The position numbers were made by a program, and so were the translations under genes. Shown in pieces: positions 1 to 7,146 of a DNA stretch of 60,404 nt. The stretch covers positions 1 to 60,404 of IMG/VR virus record IMGVR_UViG_3300013006_001053. The stretch is one strand, 5' to 3'. This DNA comes from a virus. A model generated the notes under the pieces. That model saw only the letters and a list, made by a program, of their open reading frames with translations, did no database searches and was not told the origin of the DNA. Each line of letters starts with the position of its first letter. Positions within the stretch are counted from its first letter, which is position 1.

Positions 1-558
1 GTACTCTCTAAGCACCTTCTCTGCACCTCCTAGCACCCTCCATTCACTACCCTCTACGTCCAATGAAATAGCGGTAGGTGGCTTAATTCCATGATCATAT
101 ACACAAGAATCTATAGTAATTTGCCCATAGGTATCTCCTTCAAGATACAACTCTTTAAATCCATGTGCTGCTTCAATAACATCGTTAACCTCTGGGGGCC
201 ATTCATTATAATAAATTCTTGCAAGATCATTTATCTTATCAGAAGCAAACCCAGGAATACATACCATAGGAAGTTCTAGGTTGTTTGCAGTCCATGTTGC
301 AGGAAAGTGCGACCAAACTTTAGGATTTGGCTCAAACAACACCACCTCTGCTCCCCACATTTGACACAGCGCTGGAAACTCTCCTTCTTCAGCACCAACG
401 TAGTAAACAACATCTCCAGTACTAATGTTCTCAGACATATGCTTTAGTCTTGGTTTTTCCCAGCCATGTGGCTGATACCAGTCTGGTCTATCTGCACGGT
501 GCTTAGGCAAGATCATTTCAAACTCTCCGTTTAAAACTGCTTTAACCATTTCTGTCAT
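1..558 (-). CDS. FkbM-family methyltransferase (C-terminus beyond window)
   Basis: About 185 residues are visible; the 3' end lies outside the window. Residues read GDVVYYVGAEEGEFPALCQM, a glycine/acidic SAM-binding segment, then VVLFEPNPKVW (acidic end of beta 2) and later ISLDVEGSEWRVLGGA, the hallmark IDVEGxEWxVL motif of FkbM-type SAM-dependent methyltransferases. The start ATG overlaps the stop of the upstream epimerase as ATGA; an in-frame ATG four codons earlier (570) is also possible. Operon position behind an epimerase and a glycosyltransferase suggests O-methylation of a sugar, but the substrate is unknown. Confidence 0.8.
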   Translation of the reverse strand, partial: MTEMVKAVLNGEFEMILPKHRADRPDWYQPHGWEKPRLKHMSENISTGDVVYYVGAEEGEFPALCQMWGAEVVLFEPNPKVWSHFPATWTANNLELPMVCIPGFASDKINDLARIYYNEWPPEVNDVIEAAHGFKELYLEGDTYGQITIDSCVYDHGIKPPTAISLDVEGSEWRVLGGAEKVLREY

Positions 559-1439
559 TTTTTTAGCCATTCCATTAGTGATACCTTTGGTATCCATCCA
601 GTTAAATCTTTAAATTTTTGATTTGATGCAAGAGTTTCTTGAACCTCTCCAACTCTTGACGGGATAAACTTAATATCATTTGAAATCATATTAGCAATAT
701 CAATTATAGAGTAGTTACTTCCATACCCAATGTTATATACCTCACCAAAACCATGACTTGCTTCAGATGCAAGTATGTTTGCTTCTATAACATCATCTAT
801 GTGCGTAAAATCTCTACGCTGAGATCCATCACCAACTACTGTTAGTGGCTTTCCTTCGTGGCATTGTTTTAAAAATAGTCCTATTACTGGCGCATACTGA
901 CCTTTAAGTGGCTGCCTATCTCCATAAACATTAAAATATCTAAGGGATATAGTCTCAAGACCATAAAGATTATAGTAAACTCTTGCAAGGTTTTCACCAA
1001 AAACTTTGGCAGCAGAGTATGGGGTTAGTGGGTCAGATGGCTGTGTTTCTATGTTTGGAATTATTGCCTTCTTGCCATATGCAGAGGATGTACTAGAATA
1101 GATTAGCCTACTTATATTGTTGACCCTACAAAGTTCAAGAACATTGGCTGTTCCTACTGCGTTTGACTGAATAGATTTTTTAGGATTTAGTATTGCTGGT
1201 TGTATTCTTGCATCAGATGCGACATGAAATACGCAGTCAATATCTTTAAAAAGTGGGGCAATAAGATCATAATCACAAATATCATACTTATAGTTTTGTG
1301 CTTTACTGTTCCAGTAGAATTGCTCATGACATTCTGCAGACTCATCATCAATACAAACAACATCGTGACCAAGACTAATTAACTTATCAACAAGGTTTGA
1401 TCCAATAAAACCTGCTCCTCCAGTGACCAAGCAATTCAT
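555..1439 (-). CDS. NAD-dependent nucleotide-sugar epimerase/dehydratase
   Basis: A 294-residue extended short-chain dehydrogenase/reductase. It starts MNCLVTGGAGFIGSNL, the GxxGxxG NAD-binding loop at the very N-terminus, and carries the catalytic STSSAYG serine segment and YSAAK (YxxxK). Length and motifs fit UDP-glucose/UDP-GlcNAc 4-epimerases (GalE/WbpP type) and relatives; exact substrate cannot be told. The chosen ATG overlaps the upstream glycosyltransferase stop as ATGA; a longer reading of 11 residues begins inside that gene and precedes the Rossmann strand, so I reject it. Confidence 0.85.
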   Translation of the reverse strand: MNCLVTGGAGFIGSNLVDKLISLGHDVVCIDDESAECHEQFYWNSKAQNYKYDICDYDLIAPLFKDIDCVFHVASDARIQPAILNPKKSIQSNAVGTANVLELCRVNNISRLIYSSTSSAYGKKAIIPNIETQPSDPLTPYSAAKVFGENLARVYYNLYGLETISLRYFNVYGDRQPLKGQYAPVIGLFLKQCHEGKPLTVVGDGSQRRDFTHIDDVIEANILASEASHGFGEVYNIGYGSNYSIIDIANMISNDIKFIPSRVGEVQETLASNQKFKDLTGWIPKVSLMEWLKK

Positions 1440-2389
1440 CCAATTCCCAATTCTTTCAAGATTGCAGTCCACCTATGGACATACGTGTGTTCTTTTTTTG
1501 TTCTTTCGTGCCCTGCAAATCTAATTAGTTCTCGTTCTTCATCATTCTCAAGATAATAATTAATCTTTTCTTCTAAATCTTTTAGATTACCATGCTCATA
1601 CAAAACAATCTCTTTATCTGTGAACAACTCCTCAAGGCCTTTAATGCGAGGGTAGATAGTGAAACCACCACGACCAGTACTTTCAAACATTCTATCACTT
1701 GTATAGTAAGGATAGTTGAAGCCAATATTAAGACTATCACCAATGGCTATCTTACTACGAGCATAAATCTTGTTTAGTGCATCCCCACGAATTGTACCTG
1801 TATCTCCATCTCCACCAACGTGAAGGAAGCGCTTGCCATATACTGATCTTAAGTGGTTTATTAATTGTGGGCGGTATGGGTATTCATGATGATACCCTTT
1901 ACTTCCAACAAAAATAACATCATAGTCAAAGGTATTGTCATAGGCTGGATGAACATAACATTCTTTGTCATATACCCCAGCAGGCAGGAAGTGTCCTTTT
2001 ACTTCTGTATTTTCGTTAAACCAATCAGTCATTAGCTTGTCTGTAGCAAAGAAGTGTCCTATGGTTTTATAAAATGGATCTTCTTCCAGATCTTTCTGAC
2101 GCTCAATTCCAAACCACAAATCAAGGTGATAGGTCATTGTTGGAATGTTTGCCTCTTTTAGTTTAACAAGAACATCTTCCATACCGATATTTCCTGGAGT
2201 ATTCCAGCCGTGTGTGTGAACCCAGATAAATAGATCGCTTTCTAAGGACTCTGCAAGGATATGTTGGCTTCTTGCCTCACGTTCTTGCATTTTAACGACG
2301 GTATGTCCAAGGGATTCCAGAGACTTTACGTGATGATTCTCACTACTATAGTCCACACCAAAGTTACCTAAGAAAACAATTTTAGCCAA
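1436..2389 (-). CDS. Glycosyltransferase, CgeB/Glyco_trans_1_2-like
   Basis: A 317-residue GT-B type protein. The C-terminal half has DRMFESTGRGGFTIYPRIKG, GLEELF, EIVLYEHG and a final EHTYVHR, the pattern of the CgeB-like glycosyl transferase family (PF13524). It begins at TTG, with AAAAGGGG upstream. First gene of a three-gene operon with the epimerase and FkbM methyltransferase. Likely transfers a sugar onto a virion protein, phage DNA base or host surface polymer; the acceptor is unknown. Confidence 0.75.
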   Translation of the reverse strand: MAKIVFLGNFGVDYSSENHHVKSLESLGHTVVKMQEREARSQHILAESLESDLFIWVHTHGWNTPGNIGMEDVLVKLKEANIPTMTYHLDLWFGIERQKDLEEDPFYKTIGHFFATDKLMTDWFNENTEVKGHFLPAGVYDKECYVHPAYDNTFDYDVIFVGSKGYHHEYPYRPQLINHLRSVYGKRFLHVGGDGDTGTIRGDALNKIYARSKIAIGDSLNIGFNYPYYTSDRMFESTGRGGFTIYPRIKGLEELFTDKEIVLYEHGNLKDLEEKINYYLENDEERELIRFAGHERTKKEHTYVHRWTAILKELGIG

Positions 2390-2409
2390 AATGCACCCCT
2401 TTTACAATA

Positions 2410-2434
2410 ATTGTACCACAATCTATAGTATAAT
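2410..2434. promoter_or_regulatory. Divergent pair of -10 elements
   Basis: TGGTACAAT on the minus strand (hexamer 2410-2415) faces the glycosyltransferase operon. TATAAT on the plus strand (2429-2434) lies 6 bases before the ATG at 2441, so that mRNA is probably leaderless. The hexamers are 13 bases apart, so the two promoters should compete. Confidence 0.6.
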
Positions 2435-2440
2435 AATAGG

Positions 2441-3970
2441 ATGGCTGATACATATACCCCTAATTCTGGCATGAAGGCTGCTGCTAGACGAGCATTAAAA
2501 TGGAAAGAAGATGGCAAGGCAACTGGTGCTGGAACTCCTGTAGGTTGGGGAAGAGCAACAGATATCGTTAATGGATCTGCAATGTCACTTGATACAGTAA
2601 AGAGAATGTACTCATTTTTTTCACGACACGAAGTAGATAAAAAAGGTAAAGATTTTTACAATACATCTAATCCATCTAATGGTCGTATTATGTGGGATGC
2701 ATGGGGCGGAGATGCAGGTTTCTCATGGTCAAGAGCAATCGTAAATAGAATGAAAGAATCATCAGATATCTTTATGAATTTTGGTAATTTTGTTAATGGT
2801 GCAGAAATGCTCACAACAATTTTTACTGTAGAAAAAAATGAACATATGATTAAAGAGGGCGACTTCGTAATGGGCAAAACCTCTGAGGGTATTGTTCATG
2901 GCATAGTTGAACATATTATGACTGAAGGTGGAGTCTACGGAGTTCCTGGAACTGAGTATGCTATTCAATCTATGCCTCCAGAAAATCCAGCGATGGCTGT
3001 TAGGATTTACGAAGAAGAAGACGGTATGTGGGAACCAACAGCATATAGTATTGGTATGATGTATAAAGATGCTAAAATTGTTAATATAAATAATCACAGC
3101 ATGGAAGATGAAGAAGATTCGGATTCAGAAGACATGGCAATGGATGATGCACAAACAAGCAAGTCTTATTATTCAGAAAATGAAGAAGAAGACAAATGGG
3201 ACAATATACAAAAGGCATGTTGGGTTGGATATGAGCAACGAGGTATGAAGCCTGGAAGAAATGGTGGAATGGTTCCTAACTGTGTTCCATCTGGTAAATC
3301 AGATGATGTAGAAAAAGCAAAAGGTGTTTCTGTTGGTGATCATGTTACATTTGCAGTTCCAAAACCTCCAGATAAAACAGAATCTGCTCATGGCCTTGTA
3401 GAAAGAGTAGAACGCTCTGGCAAGGTAACACTTTCTGGAACAAACGAAACCGTAGAAGCATCTTCAGAAAATCCAGTTGCAGTGGTTAGAGTTTATGCAA
3501 CAAGCGAAAATGGGGAAAGAACACGAACTGATAGGCGTGTAGTAAAACCATTTAGCTCACTAAGAGTACTCTCTGAACCAATAGATAATGCAGAAAAATA
3601 TGATGATGGTTTAGATATTGAAAAGGTATCAGCATCTAGACTTAAAGAGTTGGCAGATGCATATAATAAAGGCAAAGAAGGCAATAAAAGAATTACCGTT
3701 GGAGCCTTAAGGCAAGTTTATAACCGAGGCATTGGTGCATACAGAACTAACCCATCGTCAGTTCGAGGAAGCGTTTCTAGTGCAGAGCAATGGGCTATGG
3801 GAAGAGTAAATGCTTTTATGGCTGGCCTTCGTGGAAGGTTTCCAAGAAAGCCTTTTGATTTAGATTTATTTCCAAAAGGTCATTCAAGATCAACTAAAAA
3901 ATTCTTATTTGAAGATTTTGCAAACAATGTAGAAGAACCAAAAAGAGTTATAAAACTTTTTAAAGATTAA
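2441..3970 (+). CDS. Multidomain phage protein with two HVA1/tudor-like repeats
   Basis: A 509-residue protein with visible modules. Residues ~8-90 (AAARRALKWKEDGK ... MWDAWGGDAGFSWSR) form a domain I recall from phage head-maturation/decoration proteins. Residues ~140-205 (GDFVMGKTSEGIVHG ... NPAMAVRIYEE) and ~295-380 (VSVGDHVTFAV ... NPVAVVRVYA) are two copies of a DUF2945/HVA1-like small barrel. Residues ~265-290 read CWVGYEQRGMKPGRNGG and PNCVPSGK. The C-terminal ~110 residues (SRLKELADAYNKG ... HSRSTKKF) are basic. A role in virion or DNA packaging is inferred from family memory only; it lies far from the structural block. Confidence 0.55.
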   Translation: MADTYTPNSGMKAAARRALKWKEDGKATGAGTPVGWGRATDIVNGSAMSLDTVKRMYSFFSRHEVDKKGKDFYNTSNPSNGRIMWDAWGGDAGFSWSRAIVNRMKESSDIFMNFGNFVNGAEMLTTIFTVEKNEHMIKEGDFVMGKTSEGIVHGIVEHIMTEGGVYGVPGTEYAIQSMPPENPAMAVRIYEEEDGMWEPTAYSIGMMYKDAKIVNINNHSMEDEEDSDSEDMAMDDAQTSKSYYSENEEEDKWDNIQKACWVGYEQRGMKPGRNGGMVPNCVPSGKSDDVEKAKGVSVGDHVTFAVPKPPDKTESAHGLVERVERSGKVTLSGTNETVEASSENPVAVVRVYATSENGERTRTDRRVVKPFSSLRVLSEPIDNAEKYDDGLDIEKVSASRLKELADAYNKGKEGNKRITVGALRQVYNRGIGAYRTNPSSVRGSVSSAEQWAMGRVNAFMAGLRGRFPRKPFDLDLFPKGHSRSTKKFLFEDFANNVEEPKRVIKLFKD

Positions 3971-3978
3971 ATATCAAG

Positions 3979-4051
3979 TACCCCTGGCAGGAATCGAACC
4001 TGCGACACATGGCTTAGAAGTCCATTGTTCTCTCCACTGAACTACAGAGGC
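3979..4051 (-). tRNA. tRNA-Arg(UCU)
   Basis: Cloverleaf folds on the minus strand: acceptor GCCTCTG/CAGGGGT (G1-U72 and U4-G69 wobble), D stem GTTC/GAAC, anticodon loop CTTCTAA giving UCU, T arm GCAGG-TTCGATT-CCTGC. There is an A-G mismatch at 31-39. No encoded CCA. Reads AGA, a codon used freely in this AT-rich phage. Confidence 0.9.
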
Positions 4052-4052
4052 G

Positions 4053-4126
4053 TACAGCAGGTAGGACTTGAACCGACGACGACCGAATTATGAGTTCGGG
4101 GCTTTAACCAACTAAGCTACTGCTGC
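4053..4126 (-). tRNA. tRNA-Met(CAU)
   Basis: Acceptor GCAGCAG/CTGCTGT, D stem GCTT/AAGC, perfect anticodon stem CCGAA/TTCGG with loop CTCATAA (CAU), T loop TTCAAGT with one C-U mismatch in the stem. One base separates it from tRNA-Arg. Its 5' end overlaps the stop codon of the upstream gene by 10 bases, so processing must cut that mRNA. A lysidine-modified tRNA-Ile2 cannot be excluded. Confidence 0.88.
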
Positions 4127-4386
4127 TTGGCTTTAGGTTTTGGATTACGTTCCTCAATCCTAACTATAATTTTATCAAGTGCTTCTATATATGTTAAGGC
4201 ATCATCTTTGGCCCACAGCAAATTCCCATCATCGTCAAACCCACTACCACGATATTCTAAATATGCTAATCGATGTTCTTTTATCATTGCAATGATTTGT
4301 TTACGCTCTGATGCAATAGATTTCGAGCATCCACTACAAGGGCATAGCCAGTCTCCACGAGCAGGTGTTTGGTTTGGATCAGCCAT
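4117..4386 (-). CDS. Small protein with CPCSGC motif
   Basis: 89 residues, start MADPNQTPARGDWLCPCSGCSK. A CPC-x2-C cluster near the N-terminus is followed by a helical charged stretch (KQIIAMIKEHRLAYLEYR). Its stop codon TAG lies inside the tRNA-Met gene. The ATG overlaps the stop of the upstream gene. Family unknown; perhaps a small metal-binding protein. Confidence 0.7.
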   Translation of the reverse strand: MADPNQTPARGDWLCPCSGCSKSIASERKQIIAMIKEHRLAYLEYRGSGFDDDGNLLWAKDDALTYIEALDKIIVRIEERNPKPKAKQQ

Positions 4387-4609
4387 TTGTATCGTCAAAC
4401 ACTTCGTTTTTGCCTTGAACAATAGAGCGACAGGCTTCAAATGCCTTACGGGTTCTACGACTCTTAACAAACCCCTTACGCTCCCATATCTGCTGGGTAA
4501 ATAGAATATCCTGATCCATCTGTTCACGAATTTCTTTAACAGTCATGATAATCATTTCCATTAGGTCTTTCTTTTTGTCTTCGTCTAGTTCTTCTATCCA
4601 ACTATTCAC
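4379..4609 (-). CDS. Hypothetical helical protein
   Basis: 76 residues, GTG start with a good AGAAGGAG ribosome site 6 bases upstream. Mostly charged helix; the tail SRRTRKAFEACRSIVQGK resembles short phage proteins of unknown role. GTGA overlap with the upstream gene. Confidence 0.7.
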   Translation of the reverse strand: MNSWIEELDEDKKKDLMEMIIMTVKEIREQMDQDILFTQQIWERKGFVKSRRTRKAFEACRSIVQGKNEVFDDTNG

Positions 4610-4818
4610 TTTATTCTCCTTCTAATTAATCCCGCAATTACTTCCGCAAACTGTTGTGAGTTTAAAGACTCTAAGAATTCTCCAGGCAAGCTCATCTGAA
4701 TTCCAAGCATATCTAATTCTGAAATGATAAGAAACCTTTGGTTCTGCAAATAGAGTTCAGGCGTAAGTTCAATATTGTTTGTGCTTGCCCAAGTTTCAAA
4801 CTCTATCTCTTTACTCAT
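4606..4818 (-). CDS. Hypothetical protein
   Basis: 70 residues beginning MSKEIEFETWASTNNIEL, ATG preceded by AAAGGGAAG. A longer reading from TTG would place the start upstream of that ribosome site and is rejected. C-terminus FAEVIAGLIRRRIK is a basic helix. No family recognised. Confidence 0.65.
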   Translation of the reverse strand: MSKEIEFETWASTNNIELTPELYLQNQRFLIISELDMLGIQMSLPGEFLESLNSQQFAEVIAGLIRRRIK

Positions 4819-4924
4819 CTTCCCTTTCAAATTCTGCTAATGCGTTGTTATTACTAAAACAATTACGGCAATCACCGTTAGTTAATCTTGATCCACATAT
4901 ATCACAAAAATGATTAGGACTCAT
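4811..4924 (-). CDS. Zinc-ribbon microprotein, 37 aa
   Basis: MSPNHFCDICGSRLTNGDC then RNCF: CxxC and CxxC knuckles of a minimal zinc ribbon. Start and stop both overlap the flanking genes, as expected for a translationally coupled phage operon. Confidence 0.6.
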   Translation of the reverse strand: MSPNHFCDICGSRLTNGDCRNCFSNNNALAEFEREDE

Positions 4925-5126
4925 CTTTTCTCCAGTGTATGAATGATTTAACATAGACTATTCCATACGCTACCGCTGCAAAAATAAATCCGTATTGCTT
5001 TGTTGTTAGGGCATAGATGATCCAAAGACATTCATTTACGCACAAGACAAGCCATCCCCAGATAGTCTTACGACCAACTAAAAATATTCCCGAAACGCCT
5101 ATAAAGGCTAATACCCACGACCACAT
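4914..5126 (-). CDS. Small membrane protein, PnuC-like
   Basis: 70 residues with two to three hydrophobic helices (WVLAFIGVSGIFLVG; WLVLCVNECLWIIYAL; FIFAAVAYGIVYV) and a charged C-terminus HWRKDES. The WGW/YALTTKQYGF pattern resembles small actinophage membrane proteins related to PnuC nicotinamide-riboside transporters; too short for a full transporter. Confidence 0.65.
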   Translation of the reverse strand: MWSWVLAFIGVSGIFLVGRKTIWGWLVLCVNECLWIIYALTTKQYGFIFAAVAYGIVYVKSFIHWRKDES

Positions 5127-5127
5127 A

Positions 5128-5253
5128 TTACTTTGAAGACTCTAGCGGCATTACCGTTTCGCAAGGGCATATAATTGATTCGGGTAACTCATGAACCTTA
5201 GTATTAATAATAATAGAGGTTTTGCAATCTGGACATTTATAAGTATTTTTCAT
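5128..5253 (-). CDS. Zinc-ribbon microprotein, 41 aa
   Basis: MKNTYKCPDCKTSIIINTK then ICPCETV: two CxxC/CxC knuckles. The ATG lies 6 bases after a TATACT -10 element, so translation is probably leaderless. First gene of the leftward operon. Confidence 0.6.
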   Translation of the reverse strand: MKNTYKCPDCKTSIIINTKVHELPESIICPCETVMPLESSK

Positions 5254-5259
5254 ATACTC

Positions 5260-5288
5260 AGTATATCAAACTTTGGGCTTAGGTGCAA
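5260..5288 (-). promoter_or_regulatory. Early-type promoter
   Basis: TTGCAC - 17 bases - TATACT, spacer ending AAGTTTGA. ATG follows after 6 bases. Confidence 0.7.
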
Positions 5289-5306
5289 GTGTGATATCAT
5301 TGAAGT

Positions 5307-5465
5307 ATGTGTGATAAATGTAATTCTCCATTGATCCCGATAGTCTACGGTCAAGTCAACCCTATCGTTTTAGAGATGGCCAGATATGGTCGTGTTATTA
5401 TAGGTGATGATATATCTTTTGATAGACCGACATTTTATTGCGCTACTTGTACTGAAGCTTTTTAA
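5307..5465 (+). CDS. Zinc-ribbon protein with PIVYG motif, 52 aa
   Basis: Lone rightward gene inside the leftward block. MCDKCNSPLIPIVYGQVNP, then GRVIIGDD and FYCATC: CxxC at both ends around PIVYG and GDD. This combination matches a widespread small zinc-ribbon family whose members read PIVYGxP ... GDDP. Its last 23 bases overlap the convergent gene at 5443. Confidence 0.6.
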   Translation: MCDKCNSPLIPIVYGQVNPIVLEMARYGRVIIGDDISFDRPTFYCATCTEAF

Positions 5466-5643
5466 AATAATTTAAAGATTGATTGGCCATATCATTGGCC
5501 TGCTCTTCCGTATGGCAATAGCCAAACCCCACAACCTTACTACCCTTTAAAAGCGTCCATTGCCAAGGAATCGGCGGGAGATAAAAAGCATCCTTTTTAA
5601 TAATACTAGGATCAAACTCTTCAATCTTTATCTGGAATGTCAT
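5443..5643 (-). CDS. Hypothetical protein, 66 aa
   Basis: Start ATG; reads IPWQWTLLKGSKVVGFGYCHTEEQAND, an amphipathic beta/alpha mini-domain of a type often seen in phage accessory proteins. No family assigned. Convergent overlap with the gene at 5307. Confidence 0.6.
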   Translation of the reverse strand: MTFQIKIEEFDPSIIKKDAFYLPPIPWQWTLLKGSKVVGFGYCHTEEQANDMANQSLNYFKKLQYK

Positions 5644-5737
5644 GAACAGACCTATAGCCTTTACTAACTAAATACCGTGCAATTTCAAGGTTGGCTATAA
5701 AATACCCTGCCAACATACCCCATAGGAACTTAAGCAT
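5621..5737 (-). CDS. Small membrane-anchored peptide, 38 aa
   Basis: MLKFLWGMLAGYFIANLEIA forms one likely membrane helix followed by a basic tail. Overlaps both neighbours in different frames (8 bases upstream, 23 downstream). Confidence 0.5.
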   Translation of the reverse strand: MLKFLWGMLAGYFIANLEIARYLVSKGYRSVHDIPDKD

Positions 5738-5846
5738 CTACTTTTTTATGGTCTTTCTTTATGTGGTTTGTTAAGGTTTCGTGGGCAAAGGGGGATCGAG
5801 ATTCAATCTCCTTCTTACAAATACTACATATAATTATTCTAGCCAT
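5730..5846 (-). CDS. C2H2-like zinc-finger microprotein, 38 aa
   Basis: MARIIICSICKKEIES then HETLTNHIKKDH: CxxC followed by spaced histidines, a plausible C2H2-type finger with a basic tail, so possibly nucleic-acid binding. Confidence 0.5.
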   Translation of the reverse strand: MARIIICSICKKEIESRSPFAHETLTNHIKKDHKKVDA

Positions 5847-5848
5847 GG

Positions 5849-5923
5849 CTACCCCTTACGTAATAAAAGCCATAATCCCAAAGACATACAGAATAGGCTA
5901 AACAGTGTAGAACTTAGTGTCAT
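5849..5923 (-). CDS. Single-helix membrane peptide, 24 aa
   Basis: MTLSSTLFSLFCMSLGLWLL followed by LRKG. ATG 6 bases after TATACT of a consensus promoter, hence likely leaderless. Short, but promoter position supports it. Confidence 0.4.
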   Translation of the reverse strand: MTLSSTLFSLFCMSLGLWLLLRKG

Positions 5924-5929
5924 ATATTA

Positions 5930-5958
5930 AGTATAGCAAAATTACTTTGATTTGTCAA
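5930..5958 (-). promoter_or_regulatory. Consensus early promoter
   Basis: TTGACA - 17 bases - TATACT, the closest to sigma-70 consensus in the window; the -35 overlaps the stop of the upstream gene. Confidence 0.75.
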
Positions 5959-6224
5959 TCCCAGGCTTTTTCCATAACATCTGGATCATCAATATCTAAT
6001 CTATAAACAGTCCCCCACTTAAAATAAGGTTTATAAAACCAGTGTGACAAAAAAGCGTGGTATGTGTAGACAAACCCATGATCATCATGGTCATCATAAT
6101 GTAAAGCCTTGCCTAAATGATAATGAGCAGGAAGTTCACAAAGGTTTGCAAACCACCTCAGTAGTAGGTTCTTCGTCCTGTGTTCTTTGATAAACTTGTC
6201 CAGGTATCCATCGTAATCTTCCAT
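5955..6224 (-). CDS. Hypothetical protein, histidine-rich, 89 aa
   Basis: Start MEDYDGYLDKF with AAAGG about 10 bases upstream; a start six codons earlier is possible. The middle (AHYHLGKALHYDDHDDHGF) is rich in His and Asp, and aromatic residues follow. Function unknown; metal binding is only suggested by composition. Confidence 0.6.
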   Translation of the reverse strand: MEDYDGYLDKFIKEHRTKNLLLRWFANLCELPAHYHLGKALHYDDHDDHGFVYTYHAFLSHWFYKPYFKWGTVYRLDIDDPDVMEKAWD

Positions 6225-6283
6225 TTTTGTATTGCCTTTCATACCCCAGTGATTTCCAGTCCATCTTCATGATCTTTGGCTCT

Positions 6284-6373
6284 TTAATTTTGGTCGACCT
6301 TATATGTCATTGCAATATAGCATACTATGTACCCTGCAAAAAATGCGGGAATAAGAAATAAAACATTAATCAT
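6284..6373 (-). CDS. Single-helix membrane peptide, 29 aa
   Basis: MINVLFLIPAFFAGYIVCYI then AMTYKVDQN, with AAAGGGGG nine bases before the ATG. ATGA overlap with the zinc-ribbon gene upstream. Confidence 0.5.
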   Translation of the reverse strand: MINVLFLIPAFFAGYIVCYIAMTYKVDQN

Positions 6374-6483
6374 TTTGTAACCCCCTTTATCATATAAGTA
6401 TAGCACTCTGTACAGTAAACGCCACTTCGTAATGCTTGGCTAGCATTGGTTCCATAACAATTAGCACAAGTAATTCCTGTCAT
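6370..6483 (-). CDS. Zinc-ribbon microprotein, 37 aa
   Basis: MTGITCANCYGTNASQAL ... YCTECYTYM: two CxxC knuckles 20 residues apart. GGAGG-like ribosome site upstream (TGGAGGATACTAATG). Confidence 0.6.
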   Translation of the reverse strand: MTGITCANCYGTNASQALRSGVYCTECYTYMIKGVTK

Positions 6484-6713
6484 TAGTATCCTCCAGTACA
6501 TTCATTTCTACTATGATACAAACGTATCTTTGTCATTGTCTTTTTGTTCGGGGCATTTAAAGTTTCATCACAACATAAACAGTCAAACTCCCATTCTCCA
6601 CTAAAGAAGTCATACTTATAACCCTTAGCACTGGCATACTTCTTGGCTATAAAGGTTTGAAAAGGGTCGGGGATTTCAAGACTTCTTAGCATATGCACAC
6701 CATATCCTACCAT
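6483..6713 (-). CDS. Hypothetical protein with CLCC motif, 76 aa
   Basis: Contains YKYDFFSGEWEFDCLCC and a basic helix (KKTMTKIRLYHSR). The chosen ATG makes a 38-base overlap with the upstream gene; a start at MLRSLEIP (6692) would shorten this. Family unknown. Confidence 0.55.
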   Translation of the reverse strand: MVGYGVHMLRSLEIPDPFQTFIAKKYASAKGYKYDFFSGEWEFDCLCCDETLNAPNKKTMTKIRLYHSRNECTGGY

Positions 6714-6792
6714 CAGTCATGGTCTGATGAGTCTCCCAAAATAATGGATCTTTGTGATGCATCTCACATTTTGGACATTCGTTTGGTTTCAT
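6676..6792 (-). CDS. Cys/His microprotein, 38 aa
   Basis: MKPNECPKCEMHHKDPLFW ... WCAYAKKS. One CxxC plus histidines. ATG is 6 bases after a TACACT -10. Confidence 0.5.
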   Translation of the reverse strand: MKPNECPKCEMHHKDPLFWETHQTMTDGRIWCAYAKKS

Positions 6793-6798
6793 ACTTTA

Positions 6799-6827
6799 AG
6801 TGTACCAAAGTTCGGCGAAAAGTGCAA
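6799..6827 (-). promoter_or_regulatory. Early-type promoter
   Basis: TTGCAC - 17 bases - TACACT; spacer carries CGCCGAACTTTGG, shared with the promoters at 7288 and 7646. Confidence 0.65.
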
Positions 6828-6854
6828 CTAAAAGTCGGCGCAAAATAGAGGTTT

Positions 6855-6962
6855 CTAAACCTTTCTAAGCCCGACACGGGCTATATTGGTGAGTAGTCCT
6901 AATATGCTACAGCACATATCACACGTTCCACAGGATCTGTTATTGGTCTGTGTTATTTGCAT
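6855..6962 (-). CDS. CGTCxMCC microprotein (YkgJ-like N-terminus), 35 aa
   Basis: Reads MQITQTNNRSCGTCDMCCSI. CGTCxMCC is the signature that opens the YkgJ/Fe-S-Zn chelate family, but here the protein stops after another 15 residues (LGLLTNIARVGLRKV), well short of the rest of that domain. ATG overlaps the end of the upstream gene. Could be a trimmed remnant or a functional minimal form. Confidence 0.5.
   Translation of the reverse strand: MQITQTNNRSCGTCDMCCSILGLLTNIARVGLRKV
6868..6882 (-). terminator. Short GC hairpin
   Basis: AGCCCG-ACA-CGGGCT, a perfect 6-bp stem within the 3' end of the CGTCxMCC gene; weak terminator candidate without a clear U tract. Confidence 0.35.
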
Positions 6963-7144
6963 TTATTGCAGTACATAGGACTTCTTAGGTTATCCTGTGA
7001 TATCACGAATTTAATGGCACAGTGAGAACACTTTACTTCAGATAGAGAGTGCTCTTTTAAAACAACCTTATATCTGTCAGTGTAATAGAACATAGTTACA
7101 AACCATGTTACGGCACAAAAAAATACTATTAATCCTAGCGTCAT
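6953..7144 (-). CDS. Membrane-anchored zinc-ribbon protein, 63 aa
   Basis: One N-terminal membrane helix (MTLGLIVFFCAVTWFVTMF), then KCSHCAIKF ... YCNKCK, a CxxC-x18-CxxC ribbon on a short stalk. Confidence 0.65.
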   Translation of the reverse strand: MTLGLIVFFCAVTWFVTMFYYTDRYKVVLKEHSLSEVKCSHCAIKFVISQDNLRSPMYCNKCK

Positions 7145-7146
7145 TT

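Noticed and set aside
91-279. Rightward open frame inside the methyltransferase gene
   Set aside because: Opposite strand of a gene with clear FkbM motifs.
6370-6483. TATACT at the 3' end of the 6370 gene as promoter for 6284
   Set aside because: It is part of the codons for CYT in a zinc-ribbon gene, and no -35 is present; 6284 has a ribosome site instead.
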